From Bacteriovoracaceae bacterium (GTDB taxonomy: Bacteria > Bdellovibrionota > Bacteriovoracia > Bacteriovoracales > Bacteriovoracaceae), in NCBI GenBank assembly GCA_023146355.1, contig JAGLCH010000324.1:1-8646 (forward strand): a stretch of 8,646 bases of DNA, read 5' to 3'. Numbering within the stretch: position 1 is the stretch's first letter; each line of letters starts with the position of its first letter. Made by a program: the position numbers and the translations under genes. Of this stretch, positions 1-6,663 are shown one piece after another. The notes beneath the pieces are model-generated. The model worked only from the letters and a program-made list of their open reading frames with translations. It did not search any database and was not told where the DNA came from.

Positions 1-1460
1 GAATCATGTGAATCTGCTAGTGCATCCTTTGCATTCGTAATTAAATTTGTAATGACCTGTTGGAATTGACCGGCATTAGCAAAAAGCATCGAGTTCTCTG
101 CATCTAGAGATTTTACTAATTTAATATTATTGATCATTAAAACATGATCGAGAAGAACGAGACTCTTATCTATATTGGCGTGGGCATCAATTTGATCTTT
201 TTCTCCGTGATTAGCACGCACAAAACTAGTAAGAGATCCTACGATATGTGCAAGTCTCTCTAGACCGAGATCAGCAGAAACGAGCTGATCTCCAATAATA
301 TCTAGAACTTCTTTTGAATCACTTCGCTCCAGCTTTAGTTTCATGAGCTGAATACTTCCCTTTAGTGCAAATACGGGATTATTGATTTCATGCGCAAAAC
401 TGGCAACCATGGTTCCTACTGTCGCTAGTTTTGATGTTTGGAGGAGTTCATTTTCCTTGTTGCAAACCTTTTTCAGTAGCTTATTTATGGCAACCCTAAG
501 ATGAGAGACTTCATCATCTACATCATCTTCTTTAAGAATAACTTCTTTAGACTCATTAATTGGAATTCTCTCAAGATCAGTCTCAAGCATCAAAATTCTA
601 TTGATAATCCCTCGGACAATAAGTGAGTGCATCAACTTAAAAAATATTAGTAGCAGTATTGTGACAGTAGTTAAAATTGTAATTAAAAACCTCTCCCCAT
701 GACTTAGAAAAGTAGTTTTTGAACTGGTATGCAGATATAATACTGTTTTGTTAAAGATCCCTTTTATGGTGTGATGACCATTAATCGTATCATCAGTAAA
801 AGTTTTCTCTGAGATTATCTTTTTTTCCATTTTTAGAGGGATCAAGATCTGCTCTGAAATCTTTGCAATGTAGTTCTCGTCAACCACTCTGGCCATTACT
901 AGCAACCCTCGTGATACCCCTTTTTTATTAGACTTTAATATTGGGGAGACACTAACAATTAATTTCATTTTGTTGTAATTGACAAAGGAGACAGCGCCCT
1001 TGCGATCATTTTTATAAAGTTTATGTACAATTTTTTCTGAGATAAACTTAGTTAGCTCTGCCTGATCTACAAGTGCCTTCTCTTGATAGTGAGACGTAGC
1101 GAAGTGGAGTGACTTGTCAAAATTAAGGTATGCGATCAAATTGATTTTAAGATTTATCAGTGTGTCAGAATCAATATTACTGCTGATATAATTCTGGTAG
1201 GTTTTGCTATTTTTACCCATAAATTCATATGTGTCATCCCAAACGGCCCAGTCATAGGCAAGGGTCATGAGATCATTTTGCTCTTTGGTGATGGCACGAT
1301 CAATGCGCTCCAAGTTCTTTTCCATTTGACTGATTTCTAGTCGTTCAAAAGTATCGATGAAAAGATAATTCAATATACCCATAAGTATCAGTGTCATCGT
1401 AATAAAGACTGTGACAAAAATGATGAGTGCTCGAACTTTAAGCGTCAACTTGTATGGCAT
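1..1460 (-). CDS. CHASE4-domain sensor histidine kinase, C-terminus cut by window edge
   Basis: Reading the minus strand from an ATG at 1460 gives 486 codons without a stop, running off the window. The protein starts with a membrane segment (about residues 9-36), then an extracytoplasmic domain (about 45-250) carrying the CHASE4 hallmark DWAVWDDTYEF at 70-80, then a second membrane segment (about 257-277). A degenerate linker follows, then the dimerisation/phosphoacceptor region: FAHEINNP with the phosphorylated His at 357. The N box of the ATPase domain begins at QVITNLITNAKDA (Asn476). The G boxes are missing only because the window ends. The family senses an external signal and phosphorylates a response regulator, which is not seen here. 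The ATG is chosen because an in-frame TAA lies 30 nt upstream with no other ATG, GTG or TTG between; AAGGA lies 14 nt upstream, a long spacing. The signal is unknown. Confidence 0.9.
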   Translation of the reverse strand, partial: MPYKLTLKVRALIIFVTVFITMTLILMGILNYLFIDTFERLEISQMEKNLERIDRAITKEQNDLMTLAYDWAVWDDTYEFMGKNSKTYQNYISSNIDSDTLINLKINLIAYLNFDKSLHFATSHYQEKALVDQAELTKFISEKIVHKLYKNDRKGAVSFVNYNKMKLIVSVSPILKSNKKGVSRGLLVMARVVDENYIAKISEQILIPLKMEKKIISEKTFTDDTINGHHTIKGIFNKTVLYLHTSSKTTFLSHGERFLITILTTVTILLLIFFKLMHSLIVRGIINRILMLETDLERIPINESKEVILKEDDVDDEVSHLRVAINKLLKKVCNKENELLQTSKLATVGTMVASFAHEINNPVFALKGSIQLMKLKLERSDSKEVLDIIGDQLVSADLGLERLAHIVGSLTSFVRANHGEKDQIDAHANIDKSLVLLDHVLMINNIKLVKSLDAENSMLFANAGQFQQVITNLITNAKDALADSHD

Positions 1461-1552
1461 GTTACAACCGTAAATCCTTGTTGTTTTATGTTATTTGCTC
1501 TCTGCTTATCGGGATTCTACTCTCTCGCTTTAGTTTAAATTGATATAAAAAC

Positions 1553-1604
1553 AGCATCCTAAGATGTGTAAGTGCTTGATTGTTGCGGAGAATAGGGGGA
1601 TGCT
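1553..1604 (+). promoter_or_regulatory. possible 5' leader hairpin upstream of the importer operon
   Basis: AGCATCC at 1553-1559 is perfectly complementary to GGATGCT at 1598-1604, with one further T-G pair inside the stem, leaving a loop of about 36 nt. The right arm contains an ATG at 1600 that opens a five-codon reading frame ending in TAA at 1615-1617, with GGAG 9 nt before it. Whether it lies in a transcript and folds is unknown; a 7-bp match over this distance can occur by chance. Confidence 0.25.
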
Positions 1605-1637
1605 AAATATCAGTTAAGTATTACTTTAGAAAACTTT

Positions 1638-1643
1638 AGGGGA
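1638..1643 (+). promoter_or_regulatory. ribosome binding site deciding a GTG start
   Basis: AGGGGA lies 4 nt before the GTG at 1648. No in-frame ATG directs a signal-peptide start nearby: the ATG at 1600 is in frame but ends at TAA 1615-1617. This supports the GTG as the true start of the binding protein. Confidence 0.6.
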
Positions 1644-1647
1644 TTAA

Positions 1648-2760
1648 GTGAAGCGCTACCTTTTGTTTTACCTACTTTTGTCACCGTTAGTATTTGCTGA
1701 TTGTCTTCAGTCTTTAGGTGCCAATAAAATAGAGAACGACTACGCCCAGTTCTTTAATGCCTACCGAGTTCCTGGAGGCTACCTCGTCGAGGTCATTTCT
1801 CCTTGGGAAAAGTCACAAGAAAAATATCGCTACCTACTCACTAGAAAAGGGACCCATATTCCCAATGATTGTCGCAAGCTCCAACGGATTGAAATTCCCG
1901 TTAAAAGGGTTACTACGTTTTCGACTTCTCATCTCCCTGCCATTGCTGAACTAGGTGAACTCGACTCCGTTGTTGGGGTCGTCGATATCCGTCACATTAG
2001 TAATGAACGAGTACAAAAACGTGCGCGAGCTGGCAAAATTACGGAATTAGGGCACCCCATTAATATGGAAAAAGTACTGGGTATCGGGTCAGATCTTGTT
2101 ATGGCATTTGTTGCTGAATCCCCTGAAATTGAGGGAACTGCTCGCTTGCAGTCACTTAAAATCCCTCTGGTTTACAATGCTGACTATCGAGAGAAGCACC
2201 CGCTAGGACGCGCAGAGTGGATTAAATATATGAGCTACTTTTACGATAAAGAGAATATTGCCGCGGACTTTTATAAAAAGATTGTGAATAACTACCGAAA
2301 ATATGCTCTCATCACTCGCGGTATAAAAACTCGACCTACAATTCTTTTAGGAGAAAATATCGAAGGGAAGTGGACATCAGCAGGTGGGAAAAGTTACCTC
2401 GCTCATTTTATCTCAGAAGCTGGAGGTCGATACTTGTGGGAGAGTGACAAAACTCTTACTCCAATATCACATCCATTTGAGTTGGTTTACGCCATGGCAA
2501 CAAAAGTAGATAAATGGATTGTGATCAACGGGTGGAAGAGTATGAATTCTCCAGTGCAAAAAGACAGCAGATACCTTCAATTTGTGAAGAGTGAGATAGA
2601 ACTCTATAATGGAAACCGTAAACTTAACGGAAGAGGTGGTAATGATTACTTTGAAACGGGGGCAATGAGGCCGGACTTGATCCTTCTCGACTTTATAAAA
2701 ATGATACATCCTAATAAGTTAAAAAAACACCAGCTTAATTGGTTCAACAAGTTGAAGTGA
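1648..2760 (+). CDS. periplasmic substrate-binding protein of iron-siderophore/haem/cobalamin-type ABC importer
   Basis: A 370-residue protein that should capture a metal chelate (siderophore, haem or cobalamin) in the periplasm and deliver it to the permease encoded next door. Residues 1-17 form a signal peptide with a signal peptidase I-like end (VFA before Asp18); the Cys at 19 does not sit in a proper lipobox, so a soluble protein is more likely than a lipoprotein. The Peripla_BP_2 fold shows in RVTTFSTSHLPAIAELGEL (87-105) with the following SVVGVVD, in GRAEWIKYMSYF (187-198), and in KWTSAGGKSYLAHFISEAGG (241-260) followed by RYLW. The C-terminal DYFETGAMRPDLILLDFIKM (333-352) and the adjoining IHP resemble binding proteins I recall from Bacteroidetes importers. 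Cys19 and Cys75 could form a disulphide. The start is GTG, with AGGGGA 4 nt before it. It is first of three genes; the ligand cannot be told from sequence alone. Confidence 0.88.
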   Translation: MKRYLLFYLLLSPLVFADCLQSLGANKIENDYAQFFNAYRVPGGYLVEVISPWEKSQEKYRYLLTRKGTHIPNDCRKLQRIEIPVKRVTTFSTSHLPAIAELGELDSVVGVVDIRHISNERVQKRARAGKITELGHPINMEKVLGIGSDLVMAFVAESPEIEGTARLQSLKIPLVYNADYREKHPLGRAEWIKYMSYFYDKENIAADFYKKIVNNYRKYALITRGIKTRPTILLGENIEGKWTSAGGKSYLAHFISEAGGRYLWESDKTLTPISHPFELVYAMATKVDKWIVINGWKSMNSPVQKDSRYLQFVKSEIELYNGNRKLNGRGGNDYFETGAMRPDLILLDFIKMIHPNKLKKHQLNWFNKLK

Positions 2761-2761
2761 A

Positions 2762-3775
2762 ATGAAAAACAAAACTATATTTATCCTATTGACCGCAATT
2801 CTCCTTTCCCTTTGTTCTTTGATCCTAGTTTCAGGGCCGGTATCAATCTCATTTGTAGATATCTCATCTCTTCTTTCTGGGGGAGAAGTCCCAGAGATGG
2901 TCCAGAATATATTTTGGAAAATACGTTTTCCAAAAATGATTACAGCTCTTCTTGCAGGAGCATCTTTGGCCACCGCCGGACTCTTGATGCAAACCTATTT
3001 TCAAAACCCCCTCGCGGGACCATTCGTTCTGGGGATTAATAGTGGAGCTTCCTTAGGAGTTGCATTTTGGATATTAGGATCAGGTCTTTTTGGAGTATTG
3101 TCGGGAAACCTTTTAAGCTTTGGCTCAATACTATTTGCAATCGGTGGCAGTCTTGTCATTTTGTTAGCTCTACTCTTTTTGTCCTTTCGAATTCCAGGAA
3201 AAGTTGTTCTTCTTGTTATTGGGCTGATGTTTGGTCACATGGCAAATGGGATAATTAATATATTAATAAATACGGGTGACGCCCAAAAGGTAAAGAGCTT
3301 TATGGTGTGGGGACTTGGAAGCTTCTCAAAAGTAGATCAAATGCAGCTGCCATGGTTTGCGTTCACCATTCTCCTAGGCCTTGTAATAGCAGTGATGCAA
3401 ATCAAGAAACTCAACATATTACTTCTAGGAGAGAATTATGCATTTTCTTTGGGACTCAACCTCATCAAGACAAAGATTATTCTTATCTCTATAACTGCTG
3501 TTCTGTCGGGTGCAGTCACTGCATTTTGCGGACCAATAGCATTTGTGGGCATTATTGTCCCCCATATAGCGCGTAATGTTTTTAAGAGTAATGATCATAG
3601 AATTGTACTTCCATCGTCAATGCTAATTGGAGGGATTATTACTCTTGTCGCTGACTACGTTTCAACAAGTGAGACTTTTATTGCAATCCCCATCAATGCA
3701 ATGATGGGACTGATTGGCGCTCCAGTGATCTTCGTTTTTCTTTGGAACCGGAGAAAAGGGGAGGGGGCATTATGA
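2762..3775 (+). CDS. FecCD-family ABC importer permease
   Basis: A 337-residue inner-membrane permease, the usual length for the BtuC/FecCD/FhuB family, whose homodimer forms the channel for a metal chelate or cobalamin. It is hydrophobic throughout, consistent with the family's ten helices. Family signatures are in order: KIRFPKMITALLAGASLATA (53-72), then GLLMQ and NPLAGPFVLGINSGASLG (82-99); the ATPase-contacting loop LNILLLGENYAFSLGLNL (217-234); GPIAFVGIIVPHIAR (257-271); and IPINAMMGLIGAPVIF (309-324). The ATG follows the binding-protein stop after one base and has only a weak ribosome binding site inside the preceding gene, so translation is probably coupled. The 3' end overlaps the ATPase gene by 4 bp. 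No frameshift or missing segment is visible. Confidence 0.93.
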   Translation: MKNKTIFILLTAILLSLCSLILVSGPVSISFVDISSLLSGGEVPEMVQNIFWKIRFPKMITALLAGASLATAGLLMQTYFQNPLAGPFVLGINSGASLGVAFWILGSGLFGVLSGNLLSFGSILFAIGGSLVILLALLFLSFRIPGKVVLLVIGLMFGHMANGIINILINTGDAQKVKSFMVWGLGSFSKVDQMQLPWFAFTILLGLVIAVMQIKKLNILLLGENYAFSLGLNLIKTKIILISITAVLSGAVTAFCGPIAFVGIIVPHIARNVFKSNDHRIVLPSSMLIGGIITLVADYVSTSETFIAIPINAMMGLIGAPVIFVFLWNRRKGEGAL

Positions 3776-4749
3776 AACCAATAGTATCGGCAAAAAAATT
3801 ATCTGTAGGCCATCAGGGACTGTCCATTTTATCTGATCTTTCTTTTGATATTTTTCCTGGAGATTTTATTTGTTTGATGGGAAGTAATGGTAGAGGAAAA
3901 ACGACTTTACTTAGAACTCTCTCATCACTACTGACACCTATTGCAGGTGAAATATTTATTGCAGAGAGGGAAATTTCACAGTTCTCCGCAATAGAGCTGG
4001 CAAAAACAGTCTCAGTTGTACTTACTGAACGAATTGATATTCCAAATATATCGGTATGGGATTTTGTATCTATGGGGAGGGCACCATATACTAACTTTTG
4101 GGGAGCATTGGGTGCCAGTGATAATGCTATTGTTGAGGAGTCGCTGATCGCCCTTGGCTTTTTCAAACAGCGCAATCGCCTTTTTAATGAGTTAAGTGAC
4201 GGACAAAAACAAAAGGTTCTTATTGCACGCGCACTCGCCCAAAACACACCAGTAATCTTGCTAGATGAGCCTACTAATTTTCTCGATATGCCGCGAAAGA
4301 TGGAACTTATGGTTCTACTTAAGAGAATTGCTGCTGAAAAAAATAAGGCAATTTTATTCTCCTCCCATGACTGGGAACTTGCACTTGAAATGAATACTCA
4401 TCTTTGGTTAATTGATGACAGTGGCGAGTTTAATGTTGGAATGCCTGAAGAGATCATTTTGCAGCAGAAACTTTTTAGTTCTTTTAAATCAAGTGAAATC
4501 GTCTTCAGCACAAAAAAGGGAAGGTTTGAAGAGGTGATTTCTCCTGTCTATAGTGTAGCTCTTGAGGGGGATGAATACGGAGTAAAATGGACCGGCCATG
4601 CTCTTCGTAAAAAACGTATTTCAGTAGATACTAATTCCGCGATAACAATTGTTTGCCATCAAAGTTATTGGGAGATAGTGAAGGGAGATAGGCGAGTTCG
4701 ATTAGACGACTTGTTCAGTGTTGTATGGTTTAACTACGACTCCTTCTAG
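3772..4749 (+). CDS. ABC importer ATPase (FecE/BtuD type) with C-terminal extension
   Basis: A 325-residue cytoplasmic ATPase that should power the permease upstream. Motifs: Walker A GSNGRGKT (37-44), signature LSDGQ (141-145, usual form LSGGQ), Walker B VILLDE (161-166), D-loop NFLD (169-172) and switch His199 in SSHD. The Q-loop lacks the usual Gln: VSVVLTER (80-87) puts Thr-Glu where FecE-like proteins have Pro-Gln. Downstream, MGRAPYTNFWG (101-111) is the normal continuation. Residues from about 241 on form an extra segment of some 85 residues, beyond the roughly 255-residue length usual for the family, containing VKWTGHALRKKR (271-282). I recall a similar tail in Bacteroidetes relatives. 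The ATG at 3772 overlaps the permease stop as ATGA and has GGGGAGGGGG just upstream; an in-frame TTG at 3742 would add ten residues but lacks such a site. This is the last gene of the operon. Confidence 0.92.
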   Translation: MKPIVSAKKLSVGHQGLSILSDLSFDIFPGDFICLMGSNGRGKTTLLRTLSSLLTPIAGEIFIAEREISQFSAIELAKTVSVVLTERIDIPNISVWDFVSMGRAPYTNFWGALGASDNAIVEESLIALGFFKQRNRLFNELSDGQKQKVLIARALAQNTPVILLDEPTNFLDMPRKMELMVLLKRIAAEKNKAILFSSHDWELALEMNTHLWLIDDSGEFNVGMPEEIILQQKLFSSFKSSEIVFSTKKGRFEEVISPVYSVALEGDEYGVKWTGHALRKKRISVDTNSAITIVCHQSYWEIVKGDRRVRLDDLFSVVWFNYDSF

Positions 4750-4775
4750 AATATAAATTTGATAGAAGAAGTCGT
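4736..4775. terminator. hairpin between convergent operons, possible weak terminator
   Basis: ACGACTCCTTCTA at 4736-4748 pairs with TAGAAGAAGTCGT at 4763-4775, with one mismatch and a 14-nt loop. It covers the ATPase stop codon and sits 33 bp from the end of the opposing DUF445 gene. Its position between converging genes suggests transcription ending in one or both directions. Neither side has a T run directly after the stem (a TTTTT occurs only at 4792-4796 on the plus strand), so it is not a textbook intrinsic terminator. Confidence 0.4.
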
Positions 4776-4807
4776 TAAAAAGTTCTTGTGGTTTTTCTTA
4801 TCTATAA

Positions 4808-5515
4808 CTATTGAAGAAAACTCATTCCCAGTCCTATCAATCCTCCAAATACGCCACCCCATACAACGAGCCATCCTAGATGCTCTTTGATCATTCGCTG
4901 AATGATTTCTTTGACCATTTGGGGTGTAAGTTCCTCAAGGCGCTGATGAACAATGTGGTCCACTTGTTCGATAAGTTGGTGAGCTGTATCTTTAGATGAG
5001 ATCATCTCTTTTACTGCAGATTGTACCGCATCACTCTTTGCAATTTCTTCGATCTTCAGCTCAATCTTTTCTGTAAATGGTACACGAAGAGATTCTAATG
5101 CTCCTGCTCCACCAAACATCGAGAGCATTCCTCCAAGTGGTGATTCCATGACGGTCTTAATCAACTCTTCAAATAAAGAATTTGAGTCAATCTTCTTTAG
5201 TAATGGAGTAAGGTCCATTTCATGGCCTTGACTGTAGGAACTCAGAAATTTATTAATATTCTCTTTGGTGAAAAATTGTTCCATGATCATATAACGTATC
5301 CCGGCCTTAAATTTGCCGAAGTTATTTGGAACAACACCTGAGCCGTAGAGTCCTGGAACTTTTTCAAAAAGCATATGGATCGCAAGCCAGTTTGTAATGG
5401 CACCAGAAAATGCAAATACACCTACCGCGAGAATTTGATCACGGTATATTGGAGAGAAATACCCTCCGACAATGAGGAGAATAGATAGTAGGTTTGTTAG
5501 TATACTTTTATTCAT
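4808..5515 (-). CDS. DUF445 family membrane protein
   Basis: A 235-residue protein of unknown function matching the DUF445 (YheB/YjiN-like) pattern. The N-terminus has two hydrophobic segments (about 5-20 and 27-48). The family hallmark GAITNWLAIHMLFEKVPGLY follows (38-57), then GSGVVPNNFGKFKAGI (58-73). The middle (about 80-210) is charged, likely helical and probably soluble. The protein ends in a glycine-rich membrane helix (about 213-234). The ATG overlaps the stop of the upstream protease gene as TAATG, with AAGGA 8 nt before it inside that gene, so the two are probably translated from one message. Pairing with a periplasmic protease suggests an envelope role, but that is inference from context only. 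Confidence 0.85.
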   Translation of the reverse strand: MNKSILTNLLSILLIVGGYFSPIYRDQILAVGVFAFSGAITNWLAIHMLFEKVPGLYGSGVVPNNFGKFKAGIRYMIMEQFFTKENINKFLSSYSQGHEMDLTPLLKKIDSNSLFEELIKTVMESPLGGMLSMFGGAGALESLRVPFTEKIELKIEEIAKSDAVQSAVKEMISSKDTAHQLIEQVDHIVHQRLEELTPQMVKEIIQRMIKEHLGWLVVWGGVFGGLIGLGMSFLQ

Positions 5516-6576
5516 TAATGAGATCCTTCGTTCATCTTTGTTAGAGTTGTGGTGTAGCCTTTTAGCTGTCCTTTTCTAATGACTTTAAGCTTAAGGGTTT
5601 CTCCAAATTTCTTTTTATCCATCACTTGAAAGTAATCATCGTAGTCTTTAATCTTTTTTCCGTCCATCTCAACAATGATGTCCCCAATGATTATTCGTCC
5701 ATAGCGATCTTCTGTTATTCCCTTTAGGCCAAGTCGTGATGCAGGTCCACTCTTTAAGACCTTCATTACGACAAGTCCATTCCTTATTCCAAATCTATTT
5801 TTATAATGTGTGGGAAGGGGCCGAATACCTAAGAGAGGACGAATCATTTTACCATGGGAAATAAGCTGAGGTACTGCACGCTTTACTTCATTAATAGGCA
5901 CAGCAAATCCAATTCCTGCAGAACTTCCTGAAGCGCTTATGATCATTGTATTCATGCCGATCACTTCACCTCTTGAATTAAGGAGAGGACCGCCTGAATT
6001 TCCTGGATTAATTGAAGCATCAGTTTGAATAACGCCATTAATTGTCACGCCACCAATTCCCTCTATCTTTCGACCTAAGGCCGAGATTATTCCACTGGTA
6101 ATAGTATTGTCGAGTCCAAATGGGTTTCCGATTGCCATTGCTTTTTGGCCTACAGTTAAGAGATCTGAGTTTGCAAGTTTGACTGGGATTAGTGCCTGTG
6201 GCATTTCAATGAGCTTAAGTACTGCTACATCTTTTGTTGGTGCTACACCTATAACTTCTGCCTTATACTCTTTATTGTCTTTATGAAAAGTTACTACCGC
6301 ATTCTTACTCCCCTGAATAACATGAAAGTTCGTGACGATGTGCTTTCCATCTTCCCAAACAAAACCTGTTCCTGTTCCCGCAGGAACCTCCACAGGATTA
6401 AGATCAAAAAAGGAACGTCTGATTTTTTTTATACTTGAAACGTGAACAACAGATTTAACGGCCGCGCTAAAAACAGAGACGGTATTTTTCTCATTCTCGG
6501 TAAAGAGGTTATGATCATCTGCACCATATAATGCGGTTGAAAGCACTGCAGCAAGGGTTAATATAAATTTAATCAT
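5515..6576 (-). CDS. HtrA/DegP-family periplasmic serine protease with one PDZ domain
   Basis: A 353-residue trypsin-fold protease with a signal peptide (1-18, ending ALYGA), so it acts in the periplasm, probably degrading misfolded or regulatory proteins. The catalytic triad is complete: His85 in VTNFHVI, Asp116 in TKDVAVLKL and Ser194 in NPGNSGGPLLN. A single PDZ domain covers about 247-345 (RPLLGIRP, NGLVVMKVLKSGPASRLGL, IIIGDIIVEMDGKKI). One PDZ and this length resemble DegS/HhoB rather than two-PDZ DegP, but a cleavable signal peptide is as likely as an anchor. Start: GGAGG at 6581-6585 precedes two adjacent ATGs. The second (6576) has the better, 4-nt spacing; the first at 6579 is too close and a TTG at 6606 lacks a site. 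It is first in an operon with the DUF445 gene. Confidence 0.93.
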   Translation of the reverse strand: MIKFILTLAAVLSTALYGADDHNLFTENEKNTVSVFSAAVKSVVHVSSIKKIRRSFFDLNPVEVPAGTGTGFVWEDGKHIVTNFHVIQGSKNAVVTFHKDNKEYKAEVIGVAPTKDVAVLKLIEMPQALIPVKLANSDLLTVGQKAMAIGNPFGLDNTITSGIISALGRKIEGIGGVTINGVIQTDASINPGNSGGPLLNSRGEVIGMNTMIISASGSSAGIGFAVPINEVKRAVPQLISHGKMIRPLLGIRPLPTHYKNRFGIRNGLVVMKVLKSGPASRLGLKGITEDRYGRIIIGDIIVEMDGKKIKDYDDYFQVMDKKKFGETLKLKVIRKGQLKGYTTTLTKMNEGSH

Positions 6577-6599
6577 CATTCCTCCGTACCATTCGATGT

Positions 6600-6628
6600 T
6601 TGTCAAAACTTGTGGTCTCTAGTATAGA
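6600..6628 (+). promoter_or_regulatory. candidate promoter for the phosphatidylserine decarboxylase gene
   Basis: TTGTCA at 6600-6605 (five of six consensus bases) lies 17 bp before TATAGA at 6623-6628 (four of six). It would start transcription near 6635, about 28 nt before the ATG. On the opposite strand the same bases (6626-6621) read TATACT, a good -10 for the protease gene, although its -35 (TTACAA or TACAAA around 6644-6650) is poor. The two divergent promoters may therefore overlap. Confidence 0.4.
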
Positions 6629-6663
6629 TGATGGTAGATGATATTTGTAAGTAAAGGTTAGCT

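Larger units (their letters stand above)
1461..1647. promoter_or_regulatory. divergent control region between sensor kinase and ABC importer operon
   Basis: These 187 bp must hold the promoters for both the leftward kinase gene and the rightward importer operon. I see AT-rich stretches that could serve as -10 elements: TATAAA at 1544-1549 for the plus strand and TAGAAT around 1515 on the minus strand. Neither has a convincing -35 hexamer at the right spacing. I looked for a cobalamin riboswitch or a Fur-type palindrome, expected for vitamin B12 or iron importers, and found neither. A possible leader hairpin is listed separately. Confidence 0.4.

Noticed and set aside
1461..1647. Cobalamin riboswitch or Fur box upstream of the importer
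   Set aside because: Neither the conserved B12-box sequence nor a GATAAT-type Fur palindrome could be found.
2719..2973. 84-codon minus-strand frame across the binding protein-permease junction
   Set aside because: It is antisense to two clear genes, and its sequence looks like an antisense translation of them with no domain.
3742..3771. Ten-residue N-terminal extension of the ATPase from a TTG start
   Set aside because: The ATG at 3772 has a strong purine-rich site just before it and the typical ATGA overlap with the permease stop; the TTG has no such site and the extra residues precede the normal start of the family.
3813..4247. 144-codon open frame on the minus strand
   Set aside because: It lies wholly inside the ATPase gene, whose motifs are all intact, and its protein shows no recognisable family features.
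4777..4796. AAAAA...TTTTT inverted repeat as a terminator stem
   Set aside because: It consists only of five A-T pairs around a 10-nt loop, too weak and too likely by chance.
6577..6606. Ten-residue extension of the HtrA protein from a TTG start
   Set aside because: It would place GGAGG inside the coding sequence and put non-hydrophobic residues before an otherwise normal signal peptide.
6625..6643. Tandem TAGATGAT-like repeat upstream of psd as an operator
   Set aside because: It is only two short copies in an AT-rich spacer; without a known regulator or conservation it is not supportable.
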